Notes: generated by a model from the sequence alone, not told the origin. A stretch of 64,000 nt of DNA from Trichoplusia ni (GCF_003590095.1 NC_039494.1:8308001-8372000); one strand, 5' to 3'; counted from the first letter of the stretch, positions 10,335 to 20,583 are shown. Numbers and translations: made by a program.

Positions 10335-10864
10335 TGGAGTAAACCAATTTTGTTGATAATTTTTAAATTAAGGGTTTCAAGCTGTCATTTATGACACAAA
10401 AAAAAATATAGTTATGCTCAGTTGTTTTTTGTTTGAAGTTTTGTTAACACAATATTATTATATGCATATCATATTTTTCATACCCCTGAGTGCTAAAGGT
10501 ATTTTATACACAACCATTTTTTTTTTTTTCTGCACCAAAAAATCCCTAAAAATAATTTATATTTGGAACCAAATATTCCCAAGAAATAATTTATATTTTT
10601 AAGTTAGCATTGCCATACAACGTGGCAATACAGCCAGCCTTCTGGGCACGTTTCCCGATATTGGGAGGGATGAAGATGTCTTCGATACTTTATAAATTAT
10701 GTACATTGTTCGTTTTGTATTGATATAGTTTAAAAAATGTAAATATTAAGTTTTTTTCAATTAAATAAACAAAGGTATAAATATAGCAACCCAAAATCTA
10801 CCAGGACAGCTAGTAACAACATATACTTTCGATATAAACTAAACACATCCAAACTTGCACAACA
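10335..10864. other. No gene seen
   Basis: AT-rich intron-like DNA with a T-run at about 10518-10530. Nothing recognised. Confidence 0.5.
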
Positions 10865-10960
10865 TACAGAGTTCGGCATTAACCGTGCATCTTCGTGTGC
10901 GGTCGGCGCTTGCGCATCCAATAACGCAGAGGGCGGGGTTTTATTGGTAGCTGTTCGGTC
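10865..10960. promoter_or_regulatory. Possible promoter: CCAAT and GC boxes
   Basis: In minus orientation it reads CCAATAAAACCCCGCCCTC, then GCGTTATTGGATGCGCAAGC: a CCAAT box, an Sp1/KLF-type CCCGCCC box, an inverted CCAAT box and an NRF1-like ATGCGCAAGCGC within about 45 bp. It is a CpG-rich spot in AT-rich DNA. Direction and target are unknown; it could be an internal promoter of the minus-strand KLF-like gene. Confidence 0.35.
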
Positions 10961-11039
10961 TTTATTAGATACTTCATAACACTCGTTTACAAAGGTATTT
11001 GTATTTTCTGTTAGATTACAACATTCAAAACAAAACAAA

Positions 11040-11668
11040 TATATTGAATTGATTACTTTTTGTTCTTATTCAAAATCATAGACTACGTTTATTTCTAAGA
11101 TCCGGTCAAGTGCGAGTATGACTAGCGACAGAAATAAGCTAGAGAAACAAACATTTTCAAAATAAATTGATCACCCGTCAAATTCGTGACCGAACCAACC
11201 GGTAGGTACTTAACCTCAAGTTTTTGTTTCTATTTAATCAAGAGAAGTATATCATTTGAACAAATTGCATCTGTCTAGATTCATGAAATACAGCTTGACT
11301 GACAGACGCACGGACAGACAGTATTAGGATTCCATCTTACCCCCTTTAAGGTACATAACCCTAAAAAAAGATTCCTCAACTAAAGTACATTATACTTGTA
11401 CAATTAAAACGCCGTTACTAAGACCGCACCAACCAACATAGTTGCGCACACGCAGCCAGCGCGTCGACACGCCCCTTCACACTTGCAACATCACGATTTT
11501 TATCAATTACGGCGCAGCAGAGTCCTAATTACGTATCATTATGGGTCTGCGATCACGATGTCACGTGACTTTCGCAATTGCTTTGTATGAAATACGGAGA
11601 TGATTTTATAAGGAGGTGACTTTGGTAAGTTTATGCAACAGAAGTGTAGGTAATCTTTTTTTTATTAT
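11040..11668. other. No gene; family O relic plus a CpG-rich unique stretch
   Basis: About 11100-11360 is a family O relic (TGACTGACAGACGCACGGAC). About 11400-11600 is unusually CpG-rich (CAGCCAGCGCGTCGACACGC) with no coding frame that I can support. Confidence 0.45.
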
Positions 11669-11869
11669 AAAAAAACGACTCCCGCAGTAAGGATTTTAAT
11701 CTTTGTGTCGCGCGGATTTACACAAACATGCAAATGACATGCACAGAGACACCCAGATTCAGATCAAACATTCGTGGATCACACAAATGCTTGTCCTACG
11801 CGGGGTTCGAGCTCTCGACACGACGCGCACAGTGGGTTTGGCGTGGTGACCTCAAGGACTCGGCTATTC
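11669..11869 (-). repeat. SINE family A, split by a transposon
   Basis: Reversed copy from tail (CGACTCCCGCAGTAAGG) to head. It is interrupted at 11869 by the fold-back element. The last bases of the head resume at 13735-13752 (GGCTATTCGTGCAGTC). The interruption gives an exact empty-site reconstruction. Confidence 0.9.
11862..11869 (+). repeat. 8-bp target duplication, left copy
   Basis: GGCTATTC, identical to 13735-13742. In other family A copies the head carries this segment once, which confirms a duplication. Confidence 0.85.
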
Positions 11870-12599
11870 ATGTCCGTATGGATTGAGGAGCCACTTTCGA
11901 TTTAAAAAGGAAGCTCGCCCCCTTATTTAGTAGGAAAGTAAATAATTTTGTAGACCGAATTCTGAAATTTGTAGTATAATATGTCTAAAGTTATGTAACT
12001 GTGAATGTGGCTCCTCAATCCAAACATCTCAATTGAGGAGCCACCTGAAACACGGAAAGTATTCCATGTATATTTTTGAAAATTTTGTATCATTTAGTAG
12101 CAATTGTGTATAGTGTCTACTAAAAATTTGAGCCCAGTACTGTTTATATTCAAGAATATACAATACTTTTAATGTGGCTCCTCGATCTATACACAAGAGC
12201 ATGAATTGCCATGAAAGTTATTGGTCAATTTATATTCCACTCTAAAGACATTTAGTAGTAAGTGTGTTCGAATTTGTAGTATATGGACAAAGTAGTAGAC
12301 TGAGCGAATTTAATAAATAAATGCATTTCATTTGGCTCCTCAATCGTGACGTCTGCATAATAAATAATTGACTGTACCTACCTGAGATCAAAACGGAATA
12401 AAATACCAGAGACACTAACATTTAGTATAAACGGTCTACTAAATACATATGCACAGATCAACATTGTATATGTTCGGTATCTGAAAAACAAATCACTTCT
12501 AAATATTCCTTACGAATTCGCTATTTAGGGTGACCATGTTATATGAATTAAACTAGGATGATTCATTTTTGAAATTTAATTTTTCGACAATATTCGGTA
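11870..12599 (+). repeat. Left inverted arm of the fold-back element
   Basis: 730 bp, ending at CGACAATATTCGGTA. Pairs with 13007-13734. Confidence 0.85.
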
Positions 12600-12972
12600 T
12601 GTTTTTGGAATCCAAAGTTTAGAAGATGCAATTTGTATTGTAGAAGAAAATAACGTTTGCACATCTTGTAACCACCAAACAGTGTGTAAATATACTGTAT
12701 CAAAAACAGTGTCATTTGAACTAAATGTTTCTACGAGGTTTAGAGTAAACGAGGTACCAGAAACTATAATGATTTCAAGTAGCTTATATACTTTAATAGG
12801 CGTTATAGAATTTATCCCTGCGATAAGCGAAGCTGGAATGGGTCACTATAAATGTCACCCAGCGAATGATGAGATGTTTTGTTATGATGACTATGATTCT
12901 CACTGTAAAATTCATAAAAGCACCGACCAACCAATATTAATTCATTCTTTAACTTATGTCGAAATTGACTAG
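12580..12972 (+). pseudogene. Ubiquitin-specific protease (C19)-like C-terminal fragment carried in the fold-back element
   Basis: An open frame starts after TAA at 12577-12579 and ends at the stop at 12970-12972, about 130 codons. It reads GIQSLEDAICIVEE, then a CxxC pair in NNVCTSCNHQTVC, FELNVSTRF, SLYTLIGVIEF, a short acidic/glycine linker, GMGHYKCH and FCYDDYD. Known for family C19: a zinc-finger CxxC before the palm, then Y-x-L-x-G-V and the GHY motif with the catalytic histidine, followed by a D-D pair. The order fits, but the cysteine box with the nucleophile is absent, so this cannot be an active enzyme alone. The first ATG is well inside the frame. I infer a captured host gene or transposon-protein piece. 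Family assignment is from pattern only. Confidence 0.45.
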
Positions 12973-13006
12973 ATACTAAATATCCTAAACCTATGAAGAA
13001 TCTTTG

Positions 13007-13734
13007 TACCGAATATTGTCGAAAAATTAAATTTCAAAAATGAATCATCCTAGTTTAATTCATATAACATGGTCACCCTAAATAGCGAATTCGTAAGGAA
13101 TATTTAGAAGTGATTTGTTTTTCAGATACCGAACATATACAATGTTGATCTGTGCATATGTATTTAGTAGACCGTTTATACTAAATGTTAGTCTCTGGTA
13201 TTTTATTCCGTTTTGATCTCAGGTAGGTACAGTCAATTATTTATTATGCAGACGTCACGATTGAGGAGCCAAATGAAATGCATTTATTTATTAAATTCGC
13301 TCAGTCTACTACTTTGTCCATATACTACAAATTCGAACACACTTACTACTAAATGTCTTTAGAGTGGAATATAAATTGACCAATAACTTTCATGGCAATT
13401 CATGCTCTTGTGTATAGATCGAGGAGCCACATTAAAAGTATTGTATATTCTTGAATATAAACAGTACTGGGCTCAAATTTTTAGTAGACACTATACACAA
13501 TTGCTACTAAATGATACAAAATTTTCAAAAATATACATGGAATACTTTCCGTGTTTCAGGTGGCTCGTCAATTGAGATGTTTGGATTGAGGAGCCACATT
13601 CACAGTTACATAACTTTAGACATATTATACAACAAATTTCAGAATTCGGTCTACAAAATTATTGATTTCCCTACTAAATAAGGGGGCGAGCTTCCTTTTT
13701 AAATCGAAAGTGGCTCCTCAATCCATACGGACAT
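13007..13734 (-). repeat. Right inverted arm of the fold-back element
   Basis: 728 bp, starting TACCGAATATTGTCG and ending CCATACGGACAT. Confidence 0.85.
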
Positions 13735-13742
13735 GGCTATTC
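13735..13742 (+). repeat. 8-bp target duplication, right copy
   Basis: GGCTATTC. The SINE A head continues from here to about 13752. Confidence 0.85.
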
Positions 13743-13767
13743 GTGCAGTCATCTCGAGAACTACTAA

Positions 13768-13983
13768 ACAAACGAAAAGCGATCCGGGCATCGAAAGCTA
13801 CGTGAAGACTCCCGGCCATCGAGCGGTGGGCCTGAGGATGGTGAGTGGTGGAGAGATCAACACAAGATCAGGACCAGGGCTGTGCTGGACGGCACGTTCG
13901 CGTTCCACGCGCGCCTCAAAGAGATGTCAGCAAGCTCTGTGGAGCCTATGTGGGCTGATGCCTGCCAGGGCAGCGGGATCTGA
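13768..13983 (+). pseudogene. GC-rich coding-like fragment of unknown product
   Basis: I do not recognise the product. From 13768 to the TGA at 13981-13983, 71 codons are open without an early ATG. The reading contains RSGHRKLREDSRPSSGG, PEDGEWWRDQHKIRTRA, VLDGTFAFHARLKEM and SSVEPMWADACQGSGI. Codon first positions are rich in A and G and third positions in G and C, unlike everything around it, which favours this frame over the plus frame starting at 13733 or the minus frame at 13857-14042. It begins just right of the interrupted SINE. It may be the end of a gene, a terminal exon, or a captured piece. No polyadenylation or splice evidence decides this. Confidence 0.35.
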
Positions 13984-14430
13984 AGGAACATGGGTGGGTT
14001 TTTAATCAGTAAAAAATCAGACACACTGCGGAAGGGCCGCACAACCCAAAACAGAAAGTGTCATTTGATGGCATACCATCAGAAAAAGAACGCACTTTTA
14101 ATCCGAATGTAGAATATTTTTTTAACGATAAAAATAAAATGATGAGCCGGCAAATAGCCTAAAGCAGATAATTATAATACTATCGCTCTATAAAAAAGTA
14201 TAACTTTGATAGCCATTTCAAAATAACCTCAACTTAACAATAAATCTTAAAATAAAAACTACCAGTCCAAACTCAATTATGAAATTTAAATGGGACCAGA
14301 ACTAATATTCTAACATATCTTGAAGAAAACCAAAAGCCTCTTCCATATTAAAGTCAATTAAAATCACTCTCCACATCCCTATTAAAAATACCCTACCTCC
14401 ATGCAATGCCCCATTCCCAAACCAACTTAC
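13984..14430. other. No gene seen
   Basis: AT-rich DNA. No frame or repeat recognised. Confidence 0.45.
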
Positions 14431-14560
14431 CTAGTAAACAGTTTTGTCTCTCGGGACTCGAACACCAAAACCTTCGACGGTTACGCTCACGAAACCAGCT
14501 ATCATTATAATGTGCCGGCACTAACGATGGAGTTAACATCCGTTTATGAAATCGGCCGCG
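14431..14560 (-). repeat. Possible tRNA-derived SINE relic
   Basis: On the minus strand GGTGTTCGAGTCCCGAG looks like a pol III B-box, preceded by GATAGCTGGTTTCGTGAGC. Only one copy is seen here, so the call is weak. Confidence 0.25.
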
Positions 14561-14667
14561 CCTGCCGCTCCCTCAGTTTTCCACATCATAGCTGCCAGTT
14601 ATCATCACGCTATGCTGTGGACGCTGTAGTGGGTAAGCAGAAGTGGATTTTGGGGTAATAAATAAAT

Positions 14668-14888
14668 GTGGACAACATCGAATACATTGTTCTGAATCCA
14701 AATTAAGTTGCTAAAGCACTTGAGTTATGGAATTCAAATACAACGAACGTACCACAAACACCCAGACCCGAGACAATGTAGAAATGTGAATTTTTACATT
14801 GACCCGACCGGGGATCCGGGAACCCGGAACATCAGAGCTAGCGACACCTTGAAACCGGTGCATACGCCACTCGACCACGGAGGACGTC
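14668..14888 (-). repeat. SINE family C
   Basis: Reversed copy with the same landmarks as 4606-4815 (CCCAGACCCGAGACAATG, GACCCGACCGGGGATC). Confidence 0.75.
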
Positions 14889-15034
14889 AAATGTAATGAT
14901 ATTGAGAAATTAATTTTGTATCCTGGAGGACATTACACATCTCGATAAGAGATTTGTAACAAACCTTTCAAATGCCAATCGGATTTTTTTTCCGGGGGTA
15001 AATGGTTACATGGATACACTACCAACCATAGCGC

Positions 15035-15125
15035 AACTAGAGCCATCACTGGAACGTTTTGAAAGTGCCTGGAAAACGGCCTACTTGAAATAAAACTTGA
15101 TTGATTGATTGATTTTGATTTTGAC
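15035..15125 (+). repeat. LINE 3' end, family L
   Basis: GAAAGTGCCTGGAAAACGGC, then CTACTTGAAATAAAAC and a TTGATTGATTGATTTTG tail. Similar tails end at about 26162 and 59815. Typical of a LINE 3' terminus. Confidence 0.6.
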
Positions 15126-15197
15126 AAAGCAAAAGAAATTAGTTATGAGTCAAAATTATCAAGCTTCGATTTTCATTACCTGTAAACTTTTAAACTA

Positions 15198-15452
15198 TAC
15201 TAGCTGTTGCCCGCGACTTCGTCCCCGTGGGTAGAAGATATAAGTTATGATTTATAGCTGCCCTGTTTTTTTTTACATTTTCTATTGTATCTTCGCTCCT
15301 ATTAGTCGCAGCGTGATGGTTTATAGCCTAAGCCTTCCTCGATGAATGGTCTATTCACCACAAAAAGAATTTTTCAATTTGGACCATTAGTTCTTGAGAT
15401 TAGCGCGTTCAAACAAACAAACACACTCTTCAGCTTTATATATTAGTATAGA
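15198..15452 (+). repeat. Interspersed repeat, family D
   Basis: Well preserved, from ACTAGCTGTTGCCCGCG to TATATTAGTATAGAT. Confidence 0.8.
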
Positions 15453-15953
15453 TATCAAAGATCGGACATTGGTGTTGTGTCGTTTTACCTTAGGTATCAC
15501 CTTTAGATGCGGAACAAGAAATGCAACCAGAAAGGTATAATCGTAAAATCATTACAATCATTATTACACATCACATATAATTAAATTCGTGCATCAGTGT
15601 ACATAATCGAATTCCGAAACGGCTCGCCCGATTCTCATGAAATTTCGTGTGCATATTGGGTAGGTCCATACCCAACAATTTTTAATTCCCCTTTTTTGTA
15701 TTCCCTTGACTTAATTTGTATGGCAAAACAACGTTTGTGGAGACAGTTACTTACTGATATTATTTTAAGTATCCGTTGCATAAAAATTCAATAGTCCGAA
15801 AATTTTCTATCAAAAAAAAATCACTGCAAGTATAATTGTCGCCTGTCAATCAACCCCGTTCAGCGTCATAGCTCATGGCTTGTGACGGGGGCATCACCTA
15901 TGATCTTTCCCATATACCAGTAACGAAAGGTTTCCCTTAAAGGTTAGGTTATA
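15453..15953. other. No gene seen
   Basis: Unassigned AT-rich DNA. About 15590-15700 (GAAACGGCTCGCCCGATTC) resembles repeat DNA but is not matched elsewhere in the window. Confidence 0.4.
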
Positions 15954-16082
15954 TCCTACTGGTATTATAAAAGCGAAAGTTTGTATGTATGGATGTTTGT
16001 AAATTTTTCTATAGGACAGTTTTCATCTCGATTTTATGCTCCCGTGAATTTGTAGCGGGCGGTTAAAAGGCAGCTGCTAGTT
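15954..16082 (+). repeat. Interspersed repeat, family E, internally deleted
   Basis: CCTACTGGTATTATAAAAGC at the left, AAAGGCAGCTGCTAGTT at the right, with the CTGAACGGATTT block missing. Confidence 0.6.
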
Positions 16083-17140
16083 AACTATCTTGTATTTTCC
16101 GAATCAAATGCGTAGAGAATGAATAATTATAAATAATTACCACCTAATAGATTTCTTGGAGAAAGACAAAATATCGATCGGTACTGGTAGAAACGGAACC
16201 CTTTTGCCAGGATTCCGTTGTCTGTCCGTCTGTCTATGATCAGACTATAACTCTATTTATAGAACAAAACAGTTGAGCTCTGATTATTTATTCCAGTTAC
16301 CACTATAACAGAAACAAATTGTAAAAATAAAAATCGAGGTGAAGCAACGATTGGTAGGATCATAAATTTAACTGGTGACCGATTTTTATTTGCAAATTTG
16401 TTAAGCCTATTTGACCCTTAATCCGACCCACACTTGACACATTACGGAAGCAATGAAGTATTGAGTATTGCCAAGCTTCTTTTTTAATTGAATAATTAAT
16501 CCTGTATCCATATCGCGTTTATCACGAAACAAATAAACCGATTTGCTTCTATCTGATATTCTGATACAAAAGATACAATTTATAGATCTTCAAATCGATC
16601 TAACTAACAATAAAACAGGACTAGACAACGAATACTTTCAACGAATATCAAAATTGAATCAAGAACAGCGACAGACAGCAAAATGCAACCGTTGCAAAAC
16701 ACGAAACAAATTCTAAATTCAAATCAACCAATGCGAACATCGATTTGAATATGGAACGTTCGAACGCACCAATCGTAATTGATCTATTGATTTGTCAGTT
16801 ATCAGATTACGCGACGGGATTGGTCGGTTACGTAACGGTTTCCATTCGGATTCTATTCGGGAAACTTCGTGTGCGTTCGTGTTGAATTTCGCGAGTGGGC
16901 AGATAAAATGATTTAATTAATGTGATCTTACTGTGAAATATGAGGAAATGCGAAGTTTGTGTAATGACAATCACGCTATAGTCTTGCAGTTGTGAAATTA
17001 TTGTGCCATCTCGCTCTTGTGTGTGCGTTTTTGTTGCAATCGGAAAAGGATAGAATCTTGAAACCATCCAGATTATATGGTGTATGTAAGGTTGCCTGTC
17101 AGATATATGTCGTGTAGGCCTTGCAGTCACATGCATTGAT
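16083..17140. other. No gene proven; family O relic and a CCAAT-containing unique stretch
   Basis: About 16190-16360 is a family O relic (GGATTCCGTTGTCTGTCCG). About 16800-16900 is single-copy here and relatively CpG-rich, with GGGATTGGTCGGTTACG (inverted CCAAT) upstream of GTGCGTTCGTGTTGAATTTC. A promoter is possible, but no downstream coding exon is visible. Confidence 0.35.
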
Positions 17141-17260
17141 TTGTATGCAAGTTGTAGATTCGATTCCAACGCAGGTAAATTACCAATACGACTATTTCAA
17201 AGTTATATGCACTTTCTTAAATAATTCTATCACAGCACTTATTTATAGTGAAAAACATTG
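17141..17260 (+). repeat. LINE 3'-region fragment, family Q
   Basis: GTAGATTCGATTCCAACGCA and ATGCACTTTCTTAAATAATT, shared with 53165-53230 and 63840-63965. Confidence 0.45.
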
Positions 17261-17787
17261 TGACAAAAAAAAATTGGATATCGGATATTGGAATCTGAAG
17301 TTGTAGTGAGCAAACGTTGTCATCAGTGCTAAAATTCAATGAAAGATTTTGAAAGTCTTGGAAACCAATTTATTCAGAGAACTCCAAGAAATTGCGGAAT
17401 GACAGAAACTTGAAACATGGGAATCGTAAATAGTAAGGATTTCATATCTAGGAGAAAAGTGCATGAAGCAACAAGCAATTCCAGGAGGAGCAATGGAATT
17501 TAGACCTGCGACTATGTGCATAATAATTCAATCTTTGAAACCCTAGTTCACATCAATACTTAGACCTTTGTTTAGTCCTAGCTACCGCATTAGGTTAAGT
17601 AACCTGTAATGGTAGATTAGTGTAATAATTAAAATTAAAAAAAAAATTGCCTTATGTACAGAGACTTTGGTGACAAACAGTGGGACAGTAATAGGCATAG
17701 TAATGCATTACTTGGCCTGTCTGACTCTCTGAAAGAAATCTTGAAGGTTTCAAACAGTTTCAAATATTTGCAAATTCATATATTTTT
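17261..17787. other. No gene seen
   Basis: AT-rich. The frame at 17654-17845 has no recognisable product. Confidence 0.4.
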
Positions 17788-17960
17788 AACCGACTTCACA
17801 AAGGAGGAGGTTCTCAATTCATCTGTATTTTTTAAGTTACCTTAAAATTTTGGACGGGTTGAAGCGATTTTATAGTTTTTTTTATTTAAAGCGAAATAGC
17901 TATCATTTGGTCCCATAAAGTTTGACTAATTAGTTTTTGATCAAAGTCGTTGAAATTGAC
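17788..17960 (+). repeat. Family S repeat
   Basis: TTTTTAACCGACTTCACAAA, then GGAGGAGGTTCTCAATTC. Shared with 3648-3690 and 53796-53900. Confidence 0.6.
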
Positions 17961-18245
17961 TGAGACAAAACACAGACGAGCTCTCACTTGCTTTAACTAA
18001 CGCTATATCAAAGCAATAACATGCGAAATATAACTGAGAATAAATTATAAAACATGGGTGGAGTATTGACGGTGTAATTATAATTATTTGAGTCGTGGAT
18101 CTAGTAGACGTTGCGTAACGGATCCGAACCATCCTCTTAGCTTCGGAAATGCCACATCTTTGAAGACGGCTTGTGAAGTGGCTTCAAAGGCTAAAATAGG
18201 GATGGGAGGGCAAAGTATGTTTACATTATGATATTATATAATGAT

Positions 18246-18497
18246 ACTAGCTGACCCAGCAAACGTTGTTTTGCCGATTTTTTTTTGTAGTTATATGTAG
18301 TTTTAATGCCACATTATAAAAAAATAAAATATTTTTTTTAGTGTGAGCAACCCTTATCACTTAGGGGTATGAAATATAGATGTTGTTCTATTCTCAGACC
18401 TACCCAATATGTATACAAAATTTCATAAAAATCGCTCGAACCGTTTCGGAGGAGTACGGTAACTAACATCGTGACACGGGAATTTTATATATTAGAT
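18246..18497 (+). repeat. Interspersed repeat, family N
   Basis: ACTAGCTGACCCAGCAAACG to TTTTATATATTAGATTG. Its ends resemble those of families D and E. A fragment recurs at 40950-41050. Confidence 0.6.
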
Positions 18498-18685
18498 TGA
18501 GGTATAAAGAACGCTCGGATATAATTTCAGTTTTTACGGATTCTCGGTTCTTTCTCGGATTTAATTTCATTTCGGATCAAATTTAATATAAAACAAACTA
18601 AATCGAAATAGCTCAATCCATTCGGGAAGTAAGGTAACTACATACAGATAGACACATCAAAGTTATAACATTAGTTTTTTTTTAC

Positions 18686-18893
18686 AACGCCATCTAGTCT
18701 CAAACTAAGGTGAGCTTGTATTATGAGTACTATACAACTGATAAACATACTTATAAAATATAGATAAATTACACCCAGACACAGAACAAACGATCGTGCT
18801 CATCACACAAACATTTGTCCTGGGTGGGAATCGAACCCACGACCTCCGGTATAGCAGTCAGGGCCACTAACCACTAGACCAACTGGCCAGTCT
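18686..18893 (-). repeat. SINE family B
   Basis: Reversed, with head and B-box at the right (GGGAATCGAACCCACGACC). The tail variant contains CGCCATCTAGTCTCAAACTA, the subtype with a different 3' end from the copy at 7353. Confidence 0.8.
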
Positions 18894-19198
18894 TTGGGTC
18901 GGGGGTTAAAAAAAGATATTCAAAGAGAAACCATTTAACAAACACCAAACTTTGGCTCGCCTTTACCTTACCCTAGATCACCACGACATACAAGAAACCG
19001 TAGCATTTCAATGCTGTGCAATGACATCCCTTTAGACGATCAGGCAACATGTGGCCATTGCAATTTGTATCGTATTTCTTAATACATACGTTTGAATATC
19101 CAATGGTCATCATTACCGTACGGTGGCCATGTCAATTTGTGTCATATTTGTATACCTATACGTTTGAATATCCTTTGGGTTACGTGACAGTTACATAC

Positions 19199-19255
19199 CT
19201 CCATCGTAGAGGGCAGCACGACGCCTCCGCGACGCCCCGCGCCCTCTCTCTCATC
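19199..19255 (-). CDS. Small internal exon, probably of the same gene as the exon at 10095-10182
   Basis: On the minus strand a 57-nt, very GC-rich segment has the acceptor TCTTGTTACAG (19256-19266) and the donor GTATGT (from 19198). It is 19 codons long with both ends in phase 0, reading DEREGAGRRGGVVLPSTME. A second frame is open, but it would hit a stop in the next exon (10182-10095), whereas this one continues in phase into the PVDLS exon. That agreement is my reason for linking them across a 9-kb intron. The peptide has no recognised motif. A GC-rich island with exact splice sites in AT-rich surroundings favours a real exon. Which gene it belongs to is inference. Confidence 0.45.
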
Positions 19256-19409
19256 CTGTAACAAGATATTTAAATTATTTATTCATTTATTCAAATAAAA
19301 CTTACACTATTTTTACAGGTATAACCCAATACAATAGTGAACTCATCCTAAGATTAAACTTATAAAATAAAAAGTTGGAAGCGAGCAGCCGAAGATAGAT
19401 CTCGATGGA

Positions 19410-19465
19410 GTGCAATTAAGTAGGCCTATGTCCAGCAGTGGACGAATATGGGCTGATGATACCCT
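19410..19465 (+). repeat. LINE 3' terminus, family G
   Basis: GTAGGCCTATGTCCAGCAGT, then GGACGAATATGGGCTGATGA. The family typically ends in GAT repeats. In the copy at 55000 the same block reads as the end of a protein (GEAYVQQWT), which suggests a LINE ORF2 C-terminus. Confidence 0.6.
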
Positions 19466-19689
19466 TTTTAAGTATTTTGCATTCATCGAGACCAAAATCT
19501 CATAGTGCTCTCAGTGAATATTGGTAACGCAGTTAGTTTTCATCTTTGTTCCAGCTGCAGGTTTGCAAAATCTCGTCTATAATCCGGGATAGCATCTAAA
19601 TATGCTTGTAGGCAAACTGCAGAGACCGTGTCTTAAAAGAAACTAAATTCCATAAAAAAAAAACAAATCTAACGCCCTTACTTTTACTC

Positions 19690-19793
19690 TTACTCCGTTG
19701 GCTCAGCGACCCAAATTGTGTCTTGGCGTCTGATACGAGAGTGCCACTTCACCCGATCCTTGGCCACTTCTCGCCAGTCATCAGCGTGAAGCG
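19690..19793 (-). pseudogene. C-terminal remnant of a LINE ORF2
   Basis: The minus strand reads ALHADDWREVAKDRVKW, then HSRIRRQDTIWVAEPTE and a stop at 19692-19690. The W-x(3)-AxDRxxW arrangement is common at the C-termini of insect non-LTR reverse transcriptases. Only this end is visible. Which clade is not clear. Confidence 0.5.
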
Positions 19794-19954
19794 CCCTTAT
19801 GCCATAAAATGGCTTCACCTCTAGCGGGCTGAATCGACATCCAAGAATTGTTCAGAAATGAATGAAGAGACGCCTGTTTCTGGTTGTACTACTCCGTCAC
19901 ACCATATTTATACTATCAACTTGTCTTCGTTCATCATTCATCATTAGTCTGCCC

Positions 19955-20050
19955 TTATCCCAATTACTTTATTCGAAGTCGGCGCAACATGTCTTCTCCC
20001 ATTCCTTTCTATCTGACGTCATCTCACAATACGTCTTCTTTATACTTCTT
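19955..20050 (-). repeat. LINE tail fragment, family K
   Basis: The reverse complement matches 21510-21640 and 56940-57020 (GAGATGACGTCAG, then an AAGG block and ATAAGGGCAG). Contains TGACGTCA at 20014-20021. Confidence 0.5.
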
Positions 20051-20583
20051 AATTGCTTAGTAGTATGGAAAAAGACTACACCATCAGTAATCAGTAACCA
20101 GATCGCACTATAATAATGTAACCACAGCGCACATAGGCTAGAAATACAACGGTCGGAAACTCTCAGTCCAGCCATCCCAACTCCCTTCAGAAGCGCAGAA
20201 TTTTATTTCACGTTGCAATCATTAAACTACATAATTCTGTACAAAATCTAGACCCAGACTTTCCACAATTACTATTAACTCCACATCTGCATCTCAAGGG
20301 AATGCTATCGGACCTATTTGTGAGTATTTACAGGAAACTGTGACCTAACTAGACAACTGTATGCAATGTATGTGTGTAATGTGCCTTATAAAGAGGGTGG
20401 ATTTAAAATGACTGATGACCTTGTATGGAAGACTACATACTGTAGATAAAGTTGTGGGACAAAACAAGAATGGTGAAATGAGTATGATTGTTAAATACTG
20501 TGTGAGTGTGTTAATAACTGTGAACTTAGAGCGAAAATTAATCGAACGATGGCTAAGGAGTGCTGGCATTTTAAAACCTAATA
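20051..20583. other. No gene seen
   Basis: Frames on both strands at 20345-20597 lack coding character or known motifs. Confidence 0.4.

Larger units (their letters stand above)
11870..13734. mobile_element. Fold-back DNA transposon with very long inverted arms
   Basis: An 1865-bp element whose left arm (11870-12599) and right arm (13007-13734) are near-identical reverse complements; by eye I find only a few substitutions and short indels. The outer ends are ATGTCCGTATGGATTGAGG and its complement. Each arm carries repeated motifs: five TGGCTCCTC or GAGGAGCCA copies, and several TTTAGTAG or CTACTAAA copies. Such clustered repeats are typical of transposase-binding regions. There is no transposase frame, so it is non-autonomous. 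The 8-bp duplication fits hAT or P superfamilies, but the ends do not let me decide. The 407-bp centre holds a protease-like gene fragment. High arm identity suggests recent mobility or gene conversion. Confidence 0.85.
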
